A DNA stretch of 64,000 nt, taken from Saccharum officinarum (taxonomy: Eukaryota; Streptophyta; Magnoliopsida; Poales; Poaceae). A program made the position numbers and the translations under genes. The notes below the pieces were generated by a model, which was given only the letters and a program-made list of their open reading frames with translations, was not told the origin of the DNA and did no database searches. The stretch lies in contig CM036162.1 in assembly GCA_020631735.1 (NCBI GenBank), positions 95,893,666 through 95,957,665 on the forward strand. Direction: 5' to 3'. This document shows positions 1-11,524 of the stretch, piece after piece. The first letter of the stretch is position 1. The number at the start of each line of letters is the position of its first letter.

Positions 1-1660
1 GCTCACCAGAGATCGTCGTAACTCGGGCCCAAACGAGGGTAGTACAACATTCTCCACCCCTCCTCCTTTTTTCGAAAAAGGAGCGTGAGGGTCGCGAAAG
101 ACGGCCGGGACTCTGATCGACCTCGTGCGTGCGAGGCTCGGGGTCCCGACCGCAAAAATGGGTGCGAAGCCCGCACTAAGTCTCGAGGGAGCGAAAGCTG
201 GCCCTCGAACGGGGTTCGACAGCTGCCCTCGAGCAACAGAGTTAGGGACGACCCAGGGTGCGCCCGTACATGGCCAAGGGCTCGAGCCGCGCTCTCGAGG
301 CACCCTAGGACGTATTCGAGGCCGAAGGAGAAGGTTGTGGTAGGAATCCCTCCGGGGGAGGCATCGAGCCCTCGAATCCTGTCGAAGGGAATCGAGATCC
401 ACACGACCGCTTCTTGGCATTTTTGAGGGCGCCTCCGGGCCACTAGCCGACCCCTAACGAACGGGGCACGGGTTCTCACTCGAATTCCCCCGCTAGCAGC
501 TCACCAGAGATCGTCGTAACTCGGGCCCAAACGAGGGTAGTACGACATTCTCCACCCCTCCTCTTTTTTTTCGTAAAAGGAGCGTGAGGGTCACGAAAGA
601 CGGCCGGGACTCTGATCGACCTTGTGCGTGCGAGGCTTGGGGTCCCGATCGCAAAAATGGGTGCGAAGCCCGCACTAAGTCTCGAGGGAGCGAAAGCTGG
701 CCTTCGAACGGGGTTCGACAGCTGCCCTCGAGCAACAGAGTTAGGGACGACCTAGGGTGCGCCCGTACATGGCCAAGGGCTCGAGCCGCGCTCTCGAGGC
801 ACCCCAGGACGTATTCGAGGCCGAAGGAGAAGGTTGTGGTAGGAATCCCTCTGGGGGAGGCATCGAGCCCTCGAATCCTGTCGAAGGGAATCGAGATCCA
901 CACGACCGCTTCTTGGCATTTTTGAGGGCGCCTCCGGGCCACTAGCCGACCCCTAACGAACGGGGCACGGGTTCTCACTCGAATTCCCCCGCTAGCAGCT
1001 CACCAGAGATCGTCGTAACTCGGGCCCAAACGAGGGTAGTACGACATTCTCCACCCCTCCTCTTTTTTTTCATAAAAGGAGCATGAGGGTCGCGAAAGAC
1101 GGCCAGGACTCTGATCGACCTCGTGCGTGCGAGGCTCGGGGTCCCGACCGCAAAAATGGGTGCGAAGCCCGCACTAAGTCTCGAGGGAGCGAAAGCTGGC
1201 CCTCGAACGGGGTTCGACAGCTGTCCTCGAGCAACAGAGTTAGGGACGACCCAGGGTGCGCCCGTACATGGCCAAGGGCTCGAGCCACGCTCTCGAGGCA
1301 CCCCAGGACGTATTCGAGGCCGAAGGAGAAGGTTGTGGTAGGAATCCCTCCGGGGGAGGCATCGAGCCCTCGAATCCTGTCGAAGGGAATCGAGATCCAC
1401 ACGACCGCTTCTTGGCATTTTTGAGGGTGCCTCCAGGCCACTAGCCGACCCCTAACGAACGGGGCACAGGTTCTCACTCGAATTCCCCCGCTAGCAGCTC
1501 ACCAGGAGATCGTCGTAACTCAGGCCCAAACGAGGGTAGTGCGACATTCTCCACCCCTCCTCCTTTTTTCGAAAAAGGAGCGTGAGGGTCGCACAGCGAA
1601 AGACGGCCGGGACCCTGATCGACCTCGCGCGCACGAGGCTCGGGGGCTTGACCGCAATGA
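1..1660 (+). repeat. Tandem array, ~498-bp unit, 3.3 copies
   Basis: Units begin GCTCACCAG(A/G)GATCGTCG at 1, 499, 998 and 1497, giving periods of 498, 499 and 499. The first three copies are nearly identical by eye. The fourth keeps the first ~160 bp and then diverges near 1660. The unit is rich in CTCGAG/TCGAGG. It shows long open frames on both strands, but these lack any recognisable domain and are a by-product of GC-rich sequence, so I do not call genes here. Tandem arrays between pol and the 3' LTR are known in Tat/Ogre-type elements and can seed satellite DNA. Confidence 0.9.
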
Positions 1661-1844
1661 AATGTCCCCCAATCAAACGCGAACAAGACCTCGGAGGAGT
1701 CTCCATACTCCACCGAGGCCTCGGGGGCTACACCCGGCGGGTGCGCTCGCGCGCCCCCACCGGAAAAATCACGACGCTACGACTCCAGTTCTGACTAACC
1801 TCTGGGAGAGTGATCACACACTCACCCAAAGGCTCGGGGGCTAC
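1661..1844 (+). promoter_or_regulatory. Gypsy 3' UTR with repeated polypurine-tract-like motifs
   Basis: GGCTCGGGGGCTAC ends immediately before the LTR at 1844 and is the best plus-strand primer (PPT) candidate. Related GGCTCGGGGGCTTG and GGCCTCGGGGGCTAC copies lie near 1642 and 1718. Only the last abuts an LTR boundary. Confidence 0.6.
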
Positions 1845-1920
1845 TGTCGGTACCAACAGTAAGGGGGTACTACAGCTATCGCCAAAACACTAACAAAAAT
1901 CGAAACCACTATGAAAGATA

Positions 1921-2210
1921 GCCCGCTCGACGGGGCGCCTCGACCGCGTCCCGGCTCCGACTCGTACGAGGCCCGCTCGACGGGGCGCCTCGACCGCGCC
2001 CCGGCTCCGACTCGTACGAGGCCCGCTCGACGGGGCGCCTCGACCGCGCTCTGGCTCCGACTCGTACGAGGTCCGCTCGACGGGGCGCCTCGACCGCGCC
2101 CCGGCTCCGACTCGTACGAGGCCCGCTCGACGGGGCGCCTCGACCGCGCTCCGGCTCCGACTCGTACGAGGTCCGCTCGACGGGGCGCCTCGACCGTGCC
2201 CCGGCTCCTC
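1921..2210 (+). repeat. 50-bp tandem array in gypsy U3, about 5.8 copies
   Basis: Copies begin at 1921, 1971, 2021, 2071, 2121 and 2171, each starting G(C/T)CCGCTCGACGGGGCGC. Variant positions alternate: copies 2+3 resemble copies 4+5, suggesting a 100-bp duplication step. The sequence is CpG-dense and lies about 480 bp upstream of the TATA box. Confidence 0.92.
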
Positions 2211-2691
2211 GACACCCTTTCTTTACCTACCCGGGACAAAAGCCGTAGCATTCAATGCGGTTACCTACTACCACCGACCGGCATGGCTACGGCATGGGTC
2301 AACGCGGGAACAATACCCACGTCAAGTCTCACTGTTTTACTGCCCATCCCGTGATGGGAGGTGAAAGTCGTCACTGTATCCACCCTACCGCGCACTATTC
2401 ACCATCAATCACCCTCGAGGGAGGATAAGACAAGGTCCGTCCCCCGCGATACCGGGGATTCGGCCTTATCCATCCGACCTCGACCCAGCCTCGACCCGGC
2501 CCCAACGCTCGACTTAGCTCGAAGGACGGTATGGCCTGGCACTCTGGGTCATTTCACCCTCTTGTCCCGTACCACGCCAGGGTACCCAGGGATGGCCGGC
2601 CATCCCGAAGCCACGTCGCTACAGTCAGGAATTGACGAAACATCGCCTCAAGCCTCCCCTCGACTTGGCCACCTCTCGCCCTATAAAAGGG

Positions 2692-2698
2692 CAGGCCA
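2692..2698 (+). promoter_or_regulatory. TATA box of gypsy LTR
   Basis: TATAAAA in the context CGCCCTATAAAAGGGCAGG, a strong LTR core-promoter candidate. Transcript start would be expected about 30 bp downstream, marking the U3/R boundary. Confidence 0.6.
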
Positions 2699-3043
2699 GG
2701 GCGAACCAACAGACAGACGAGCAAGAAACATCACGAAACAACCAACCAACCAACCGAACAACGAAAGCAAGAGATCAACATCTCAAGCAACCACCCTTCT
2801 CCTTTTTCTCTTTGAGACTTGGGCTCGACACCCTCTCTCGCCTGCTTGTAACCCCTACACGAGCACCTCGGTGCAAGGAAATACAAACCTCTCTTCCCCG
2901 CTGGATGTAGGGCCTTCTCTTGCCCGAACCAGGATAAACCCCCGTGTGTTCTCCTTGCATCACCATCCAGGAAAGAGTCACGCAGCATTTACTCGTTGGT
3001 TTAGGACCCCCTTGGTCCGAACACGGACAAGCATGTTGTAACA

Positions 3044-3642
3044 TGTGATGTAGGCTTAACTTATGATGTAATTGATGAATCATTCTATAAGCCTATTATT
3101 GTTGCTCCCATTAACCCTTCTTGTAGCACTTACACTTCTAGCTCATCTAGTAGTGATGGTTTCACTTGTGATGCCTCACTAATGGTTGAGAATGGGACCC
3201 TCAAGAAGGAGGTTAATGAGCTCACTCGCGCCTTAGGCAAAGCCTATGGTTGTGAGGATCGCTTGCTTATGTGCTTGGGTAGCCAAAGAGCTTCTCTCTA
3301 TAAATAGAGATTGGGCTATACCCCCAAGAAAGGCAAGACAACCTTTGCTCCTCACAAGACTAATTTTGTGAAGAATAATGGTTGGTTTTGACTAGTTGCA
3401 AGCAAGTTGGTCATATAGAGAAAAATACATGAATAGGAAGTCACAAGCTAATGTATCATCAATTAAGCTTGATTCTTTCTATGTGCTTACTAAGGATACT
3501 AATGGTGTGAAGGCTAAGTTCATTGGTGCATCATGGATGAGCTTAAAGAAGAAAGCCATTTAAGTATCAAAGAGCTTAGTAACTAACATTCAAGGACCCA
3601 AGCAAGTTTGGGTACCTAAAAAGAATTGATCTTCTTTTGTAG
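3044..3642 (+). pseudogene. Copia-1 gag, C-terminal remnant
   Basis: Translates to a decayed version of the Copia-2 gag C-terminus, for example T-C-D-V-G-L-T-Y-D-V-I-D-E, then L-L-M-C-L-G-S-Q-R-A-S-L. It contains TAG at the tyrosine-lysine region near 3304, a damaged second zinc knuckle near 3400, and a +1 insertion just before the end. It terminates at the same TAG (3640-3642) that separates gag from pol in Copia-2. Confidence 0.75.
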
Positions 3643-6600
3643 GTCAATTACAAAGCTATAGGAAGGCATTGGATTCTTGATAGTGGGTGCACTCAACACA
3701 TGAACGGTGATGCAAGGATGTTCAACTCAATCAACACCAATAATAGTAATGGCTATAATAGTACCACATTTGGTGACAATGGTAAAGGCAAGGTCAAAGG
3801 GCTTGGTAATATTGCAATATCTAATGACTTGAGTATATCCAATGTGTTGCTAATTGAGAGCTTAAACTTCAATTTGCTATCCGTGGCTCAATTGTGTGAT
3901 CTTGGATTCAAATGCATATTTGAGGTAGATGATGTAGAGATCATAAGTGTAGATGGCTCTAACTTAATCTTCAAAGGCTTTAGATATGAGAATCTATACT
4001 TGGTTAATTTCAATGCTAGTGAAGCTCAATTATCAACATGCTTGTTCACTAAGTCTAGTATGGGTTGGTTATGACATAGAAGGCTTGGTCATGTTGGAAT
4101 AAAATAATTGAATAGATTAGTTAAGCATGACTTGGTTAGAGGCTTAAAAGATATTGTATTTGAGAAGGATAAGATTTGTAGCTCTTGTCAAGCCGGTAAA
4201 CAAGTTGGAAACACTCATCCTAAGAAGAGCATCATGAGCACTAGTAAAATTTTTGAGTTGCTGCATATGGATTTGTTTGGGCCAACACAATACACTAGCA
4301 TCGATGAAAACAAATATGGCTTTATGATAGTGGATGACTACACTAGATATACTTGGGCATTCTTTCTAGTGGACAAGAGTGATGTGTTTGCAACTTTTAA
4401 ATCATTTGTCAAAGGCATTCACAATGTGTTTGAAACAACCATCAAGAGAGTTAGAAGTGATAATGGTAGTGAGTTCAAGAACACAAGAATTGATGAGTTG
4501 TGTGATGACTTTAGAATTAGATATTAATTCTTATCCAAGTACACTCAACAATCAAATGACCTTGTTGAGAGGAAGAATAGAACCTTGATTGACATGGCAA
4601 GATCAATGTTGAGTGAGTACAATGTGAGTCAATATTTTTGGGCCGAAGCTATCAACACGGCTTGCTACTGTAGCAATCGCTTTATTGTCACCCATTGAAG
4701 GAGAAGACACCTTATGAGTTCTTGAATGGTAGAAAGCCCAACATTGTATATTTTAGGGTCTTTGGTTGCAAATGCTATATCTTAAAGAAAGGCACTAGAT
4801 TGAGCAAGTTTGACAAGAAATGTGATGAAGGATTCTTGCTTGGATACTCAACCCTAGCAAAGCTTATAGAGTTTGGAATTTGGCAAGTGGTACTCTTGAA
4901 GAAGTGTATGATGTTTGAATTTGATGAAATCAAGGGTTCACAAGATAAGAATAAAAACTTAGAAGATGTTAGAGGCATCCAACTTTCAAATGTCATGAAG
5001 AATATGAATGTTAGTGAATTGAGGCCTAGGCAAGTGAATGATGATGAAGATGATCAAGTGCAAGTGCTCTCAAATGTGTAAGTTGATACTAATCAAGCAA
5101 GTATAAGTGGCTCTCATGATAATGTAGAAGATCAAGTGGCTAGTTCACCATCTCAATCCAATGATCAAGCATGTGCAAGCAATCAAGTTTTAATACTCTA
5201 ATCAACCAATATTGTAAGAGATCATCTATTGGATACTATAATTGGAGATATTTCTAGAGGTGTGCAAACTAGATCAAGATTGGCTTAGTTTTTTGAGTAT
5301 TTCTCATTTGTGTCATCCATTGAACCAAAGAAGATAGATGAAACATTGAAGGATGTTGATTGGGTGAATGCATTGCATGAATAATTGAACAACTTCACTA
5401 GAAATTAAGTATGAGAATTAGTTGAGAGATCAAAGGGACATAATTTGATTGGAACCAAATGGGTCTATAGAAACAAGCAAGATTAAGATGGGATAGTAGT
5501 AAGGAATAAAGCAAGATTGATAGCACAAGGTTACACTCAAGTTGAGGGTCTTGACTTTGGAGAAACATATGCCCCGATTGCTAGATTGGAAGCAACTAGA
5601 ATCTTGCTAACCTATGCTTGTGCCCACAACATCAAGCTCTATCAAATGGATGTCAAGAGTGTATTTCTCAATGGCTACATCAATGAAGAAGTCTATGTTG
5701 TGCAACCTCCTGATTTTGAAGATGATAAGAAGCCCGACCATGTATATAAGTTGAAGAAGACATTGTATGGCTTGACGCAAGCACCTAGAGCATGGTATAA
5801 GAGGTTGAGGGATTTTATACTTTCTAAAGGGTTCATAAGGAAAGGTTTACACCACTCTTTTCACCAAAAATATTATCAAAGACTTATTTGTGTTGTAAAT
5901 CTATGTTGATGACATCATATTTGGATCAACCAATCAAGAATTTTGTGAAGAGTTTGGGAAGATGATGGCAATAAGTTTGAGATGTTTATGATTGGAGAGT
6001 TAAGTTACTTCCTTGGTCTTCAAATTAAGCAATTGAAGAATGGTACATTTGTGAGTCAAGGCAAGTACATCAAAGACATGTTCAAAAGTTTGGCATGAAC
6101 GATAGCAAAGTCATTAGTACACCCATGGGAACAAATGACAATTTAGATAGTGATGCAAGTGGCAACATAGTGGATCAAAAGTTGTATCGCTCTATGATTA
6201 AAAGCCTACTCTATGTGACCGCATCAAGACCGGATGTCATGTTTAGTGTGTGCATGTGTGCAAGATTTCAAGCCTCACCAAGAGAAAGTCATTTGAAAGC
6301 AACAAAGAGAATATTAAGGTACTTGAAGCATACACAAAATATTGGTTTGTGATATCTCAAAGGAGAAAAGTTTGAACTTGTTGGATATTCCGACTCTGAC
6401 TATGCGGGATGCAAGGTTGAAAGGAAGAGCACCTCAGACACTTGTCAATTATTGGAAAGATCACTTGTTTCATGATCATAAAAAATAAAATAGTGTTGCA
6501 TTATCAACCGTCGAAGCCAAATACATATCCACCGGTAGTTGTTGTGCACAAATACTTTGGATGAAGGCCACCTTGAATGACTTTATAATCAAGTTCAAGA

Positions 6601-6851
6601 AAGTGCCATTGCTATGTGACAATGAGAGTGTAATCAAGCTAACTAACAATCCGGTTTAGCATGCAAGAACAAAGCATATTGATGTCCACCACCATTTCAT
6701 AAGAGATTATCAACAAAAAGTGGACATTTGCATTGAGAGTGTGGGCACCGAAGATCAACTTGCCGACATATTCTCCAAGCCACTAGATGAGAAAAGGTTT
6801 TGCAAGCTAAGGATTGAGTTGAACATATTGAATTTCTCAAATATGTGTTGA
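3643..6851 (+). pseudogene. Copia-1 pol remnant (PR-INT-RT-RNaseH)
   Basis: Domains are in copia order. The protease motif LDSGCTQHM is near 3675. Integrase follows, with CSSCQAG near 4180, HMDLFGP near 4267 and RSDNGSEF near 4455. Reverse transcriptase has KLKKTLYGLTQAPRAWY near 5750 and YVDD at 5902-5913, and RNase H shows SDSDYAGCKVE near 6390. Many lesions are present: stops in INT and RT (including TAA just before YVDD), the integrase zinc finger interrupted near 4072 (TGG to TGA), and several frameshifts. Ends at TGA 6849-6851. Non-functional. Confidence 0.88.
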
Positions 6852-7995
6852 TGCACCCCCACTTATATGACATGCCTCTCCTTGGAGCAATCTAAGGTAA
6901 GAGTTGATTGGCATGCATATATCCTTTGCTAAGGACATATTTTGTGCATCTAGTCATTCTTCATGTTTTATAGACTCATTCATGAAAATCAAATGAATTT
7001 GATGCTTGTATGGTACCACTATTGCTTCTATGACTTGACTTGATTTAGTGGTAGCATATGACATGTTTATGGGCTTGTGAACCTAGTGTTTGATCTAGAA
7101 AATGAGCTATAAGTGTTAAACTCAACATGGTACAAGATAACTCTTGAAATAAGGTGTGAAGAAGCTTGTCCTTAGATCAAACCAAGTTAAATAGCTTTGG
7201 CAAGTGTTCTAGATTGAACCTAATTTGGGAAAATAATCCTCACCCCATTGATTGGCATTGATAATCTTAACCTATCTAAAATTGAACCTTTTTGGTCATT
7301 GATGATAAAGGGGGAGAAGTAATGCACAAAGATAGTGAAAAGATGATAAAGGGGGAGAACTTTGACATAAGGGAAGAGATATATCAAAGTAGGGGATCAA
7401 TTAAAATTTGAGCACACAAGTAAGGGGAGCAAGCTCATAAACTTGTTTGATGCATTTGAATGTGCATTCACATATGCTTGCTTACATTTGTCAACTTTAA
7501 ATTTGATATACATGCTTGTGTGGTGTATGCTAGTTGTAGGTTTGAATGATAAAATAAAAAAACTAGCATGCATAGGTGGTAGTTAGATATACCTTGCTTT
7601 GTTTTCACAAGTGGTACTAGAATCTTGTTTCTAATGTTGATCTCACGAGGTATCTAGTTCTTGTCTTTGCAAGTGGTATCTAACTAACAATGGTGCTAAT
7701 GATGGTATATTTGGTGAACTCCGATTGGTATCATGCTTCAAAGGTCTATCTCTTATACCTTAGCATCATTTGGTGACATTACTCTCCCACCACTCAAATC
7801 CATGCATATGTGCAAGCTTCAATCCAAACTCTTAGCACATATGTAGGGGGGCTAATGCTACCAATTTGAGTTCATGAAACTTGTCCATATCCTTTTACAT
7901 ATGGTAAATATGCTTGGGCAAGTAATATGGATTCAATTGAATTTCAATTCATATCTTTGTGAAAGAGTTGTCATCAATTACCAAAAGGGAGAGAT
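6852..7995 (+). other. Copia-1 post-pol spacer with repeated polypurine tracts
   Basis: No ORF of note. It is collinear with 27310-28396 of Copia-2 (GACATGCCTCTCC, GGTAGCATATGACATG and other shared blocks). GATAAAGGGGGAGAA occurs near 7304 and again near 7346, and CCAAAAGGGAGAGAT ends at 7995 next to the LTR, so the functional PPT is the last one. Confidence 0.75.
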
Positions 7996-9971
7996 TAAAA
8001 GCTCTAGTTTGGTTTTGGTGAATTGATAAAACCCTATGTTCTAACCTATTTTCTCTAGTGATCATGAGAATAGGTAGCACATTCCAAGTGGTGGAGCAAA
8101 CAATGAAGATCATGATGGCGGTGGAGAGGCCATGGTGATCAAGTGCTCGGCTTGTAAAAGAAGAAAGATAAAAACAAAAAGCTTAAGGCAAAGGTGAAAC
8201 TTGATAGGAGCTTTTTGGTTTGGTGATTGAGACACTTAGTGAGTGTGATCACATTTAGGATTGATAGCCATACTATTAAGAGGGGTGAAGCTCATCGTGA
8301 AATGCGGTTATCAAAGTGCCGCTAGATGTTCTAACTCATTGCATATGCATTTAGATCTAGTAGAGTGCTAACACCCTTGAAAGTGTTTGTGAAAATATGC
8401 TAACACACGTGCTCAAGGTGATACACTTGGTGATTGGCATATTTGAGCAAGGGTGGTGAAGTTGGGGAAGTCGAGGAGGTCACTGTGCTGATCGAACGTA
8501 GGACCGGACGTTGGACCTACGCGTCCGGTCAGTAGTGGAGCAGTGGCTCGGCTTCGGTCTTGTGACCGGACACTAGTGAGACAGAGAGATCGAATCCACA
8601 AGGCCTGCATCCGGTCTATGCTGACATACACTGACATGGGTAATTGAGCGAGCGTGGTGAAGACCTGACGCAGGGATGCGTCCGATCACAGGAAAGCGGA
8701 TGCGTCCGGTCGCGTTTGGGCGGCTCTAGAACCTCTCTGGAGTTGACCTGACATGTGGTGGCGCGGTGTTAGGTGAAGTGATCAGCACATCCAGTCACAA
8801 ACTGCTGGTGCACGGGCGTGTGAAGACCTGACGCGGGCGCGGTGCGTCTGGTCGTTCTTCGTCGCGTCCGATCTTGACTTAAGCAATGGCGCGATACGTT
8901 TCGACCGTTGGGATCAGACGAAGGAGCTTTAACGTGGGGGACATGTGGATAGCATCCAGCGACCGGACGCTGAGGGACATGAGTCCAATCGGTTAGACCT
9001 ACACGTCCGGTCATCCCCAAAAATTGTGCTAACAGACTCAACGGCTCTATTTCGAGGGGACGCCCATATAAGGTGTTTGGCCAACTCTAGCTCACTCTCT
9101 TGGCCATTTTGTATTGACATAGCAACCTTGTGAGCTTAGCCAAAGCCCTCCCACTCTTCTCCATCATTGATTCATTATCTTTGAGAGATTGGGAGTGAAT
9201 CCAGTGCATTGTTTGAGTGATTGCATCTAGAGGCACTTGGTGATTGTGTTTCGCTGCGGATTTCGCTTGTTACTCTTTGTGGTTGCCGCCACCTAGACGG
9301 CTTGGTGTAGCGAGGATCGTCGAGCGGAGTAAGGTGCTTTGTCTCCGGCTCCGATCGTGGTGATTTTGAGGGGTTCTTGACCTTTCCCTGGTAGAGAGCC
9401 AAAAGGTACTCTAGTGGATTGTTCGTGGCTTGTATGATCGCCATCTTTTGTTGGTTGTACGGTACCCGATTGCGGATTAGGCGTGTGATGTTTATTAGCG
9501 CATTAACCTCCAAGTGGGTGAATCACTATAATGGGGACTAGATTACCGGCAAGCAAGTGAACCTCGGTGGAAAATCATTGTGCCATCTTGTCCCATATAT
9601 TTCTTGGTATTCATTGTGATTGGATTTATCTTCTCTTGTCGTGGCGGTATAACTATCGCATCCCCTCTCTTGTATTTACATTTCTAGTGTTGCTACTCTC
9701 TTTAGTGTAATTAGTTTTGAGAGCTAGCTTGTGTCGGGTCTAGTGGTTAGTGGGGCTCTTTAATTAGTCTTTGAGAGCTCACTAACTTAGTGGTAGTGAC
9801 ATAACATTGTGTGCTTAGAAACTATAGTGACTAGAATTGTGGTAGGTGGCTTGCATTTTAAGTAGGCTAGCGCAAGAATTGCTTCGCCTCGTATTTGTCT
9901 AATCACTTTGCTTAATGTTGTTGTAAAAAATTTGTAGGCTATTCACTCCCTCTAACCATTAGGACCTTTCA
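7996..9971 (+). mobile_element. Copia-1 3' LTR
   Basis: About 1976 bp. It starts TAAAAGCTCTAGTTTGG (cognate of TGAAAGCCCAAGTTTGG in Copia-2, so the terminal TG has become TA) after a PPT, and ends ...CCATTAGGACCTTTCA. Internal landmarks match Copia-2: degenerate CCGGACGCG/GCGTCCGGTC motifs at 8500-9015, a TATA box at 9067, and the CTAGAGGCACTTG leader. No partner LTR is present for dating, and the TSD cannot be checked. Confidence 0.8.
9067..9072 (+). promoter_or_regulatory. TATA box of Copia-1 LTR
   Basis: CCATATAAGG at the position equivalent to TATAAATA in the Copia-2 LTRs. Confidence 0.5.
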
Positions 9972-10258
9972 ATTGGGTCAATAGGTTCTGACCTTATCGA
10001 TTCACTTTAGACTTTGAAGCTGGCCCTATGGGCCATTGGCCTTGCTTTTATGGGCTGGGACAACTACCTAATGATCGACCCGACTCGTTACCATCCTAAC
10101 AATGGAGGCACAACAACAGAAAGAAATGTAAATCACACCGTAAAAATCTAGCATAAATATTTTTTAAAAAAGAGGCATTGAATATTTTCTAATTTACCCT
10201 AGAAGTAGCATAATTGACTGCCATTGCAATTCCTTCTGGCTAGATTATCTTTTAGTAA

Positions 10259-10473
10259 GGTCATGTTTGGCAACAAAGAGCTAATTAGGAGCTTCACCGA
10301 AGAAGATACACGAGCCAAAGAAGCCACAAAATGGAGGCTTCACTTCTACAATTTTTGGCTTATCTCCCAGGAGTTTAACTTAAGGAGTCATTCTCGCTCC
10401 GACATTTGATAGGCCTTCTCCCGGAACCATAGAGGAGCCAGAACCGCTGAAAGAGCCTCGCCAAACAGAAACC
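10259..10473. mobile_element. MITE-like insertion, hAT-type (tentative)
   Basis: Imperfect terminal inverted repeats: TCATGTTTGGCAA at the left and CGCCAAACAGAAAC at the right (reverse complement GTTTCTGTTTGGCG). The GTTTGGC ends and ~215 bp length fit common grass hAT-derived MITEs. No clear 8-bp TSD was found. Confidence 0.4.
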
Positions 10474-11279
10474 TAAGTATAACCTTTTTTAGGAACCATA
10501 AAAGCCTTAATTTTTGATAAATTTTCCCGTGTGACTCAATTTAACATTATTACTAACTAGATTTCCTTGCCAACCACGAAGATTTTTTGTTCAAAGGCCA
10601 AGTTACTAAGTCTCTTCTAACTTGTAGGTTAACATTTACAATGAGTGTAATCGGATTTTGCTATTTCTATAATTTATTGCCTGCTAAAGCTTTTGCTAGC
10701 CTCAACTAAAAAACTAACATGTAGTTTTATATTATAAGACACTATATCAAGAAACTACCCTACTCAGGGCAATATTTTTATGGTTGGCCCACATAAAAAT
10801 CTAGCCAATCATCCATCCCCCCTCTCACACGTGTGCTTCTCTTTCTCTTCACTCAAACTCTCGCATGTGAAGCGGTTACTTACGGCAGGTACGATGCAAC
10901 ACGATGCGGCCGGACACGAGCGGGGCAGTTGGGCGGGCGACATGATGTGTCAGAATGCGACGAGAGGCTTAAAGAGGGCAGTCAGGGCAGGAAGTGGCGT
11001 CATGGGCCTCTGCATCGCTCTGAGAGGGGCGACTGGGCGGGGGCAATGTGCCATGGCATGATAGCACGCATGGCATGGTGCGGCATCGCCGGGCTTGGGA
11101 GCTCGCGCGTCTCCTCTACCGCGAGTGCTGGGTGAGGTGAGGTCGCGTGTCTAGGGTGTGCCTGCACTGATATCGCACGCGAATGCCCTTTTGGTCGACG
11201 GGCGCCGCACCCTGTGACTGTTTAGTTTCTACAACAGGGGAGCTGCTGAGCAAGCAGTTCCGATCAGTTTGCATACTGA

Positions 11280-11518
11280 TGCCTTGTTCACTTCCATGTC
11301 AACCCAAAATATTTCTTCTTCCACCCATCACATCGAATCTTTCGACGCATGCATGGAGCATTAAATGTAGGTAAAAAAGATAACTAATTGCATAGTTTGT
11401 CTGTAAATGTCGGGACGAATCGTTTGAGCATAGTTAGTCCATGATTAGACAAATTTTGTCAAATAACAACGAAAGATGCTACAGTAATTTTTCACCTTTT
11501 CGCGAAGTGAACACACCC
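11280..11518. mobile_element. MITE, 239 bp, with 3-bp TSD (TGA)
   Basis: Inverted ends TGCCTTGTTCACTTCC and GCGAAGTGAACACACCC, flanked by TGA at 11277-11279 and 11519-11521. The interior (CACATCGAATCTTTCGACGC, GGAGCATTAAAT, TAGTTAGTCCATGATTAGAC) is a very common grass MITE body. A 3-bp TSD fits PIF/Harbinger-type elements, though TGA is not the usual TWA. Confidence 0.75.
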
Positions 11519-11524
11519 TGAGTT

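Larger units (their letters stand above)
1..3043 (+). mobile_element. Ty3/gypsy-type LTR retrotransposon, 3' part only (Tat/Retand-like)
   Basis: The 3' end of an LTR element that begins outside the window. In order it shows a tandem-repeat 3' untranslated region, several purine/G-rich polypurine-tract candidates, and an LTR starting TGTCGGTACC directly after GGCTCGGGGGCTAC. There is no coding domain in the window, so the lineage is inferred. The CTCGGGGGCTAC/TGTCGG junction and a repeat-rich 3' UTR are typical of grass Tat-lineage gypsy elements. Its right end abuts copia gag sequence at 3043/3044, so it probably inserted into Copia-1; the matching TSD would lie upstream of the window. Confidence 0.7.
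1845..3043 (+). mobile_element. 3' LTR of the gypsy-type element
   Basis: About 1.2 kb, starting TGTCGGTACC and ending ...TGTAACA at the transition to copia gag. It contains a U3 tandem array (1921-2210), a TATA box at 2692-2698, and a downstream leader with CAACCAACCAACC repeats and pyrimidine tracts. The 5' LTR is not in the window, so age cannot be estimated and the end is placed to within a few bases. Confidence 0.65.
3044..9971 (+). mobile_element. Copia-1: decayed Ty1/copia element lacking its 5' part
   Basis: Collinear with the better-preserved Copia-2 (19965-30407) from the C-terminal part of gag through pol, the post-pol spacer and one 3' LTR. It carries many stops and frameshifts. 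The 5' LTR and most of gag are missing at the 3043/3044 junction with the gypsy LTR. If the gypsy inserted into Copia-1, the missing part lies upstream of the window. Lineage: SIRE/Maximus-like, judged from the long LTR, the long gag with acidic region, and the multiple AAAGGGGGAGA tracts after pol. Confidence 0.85.

Noticed and set aside
3..1477. Repeated 113-161-codon open frames on both strands of the 498-bp units
   Set aside because: They recur because the unit recurs. GC-rich, no domain, open on both strands at once, and located in a gypsy 3' UTR.
1911..3041. Long plus-strand open frames across the gypsy LTR
   Set aside because: They run through the 50-bp array, the TATA box and the LTR leader; low-complexity translation, no homology recognisable.
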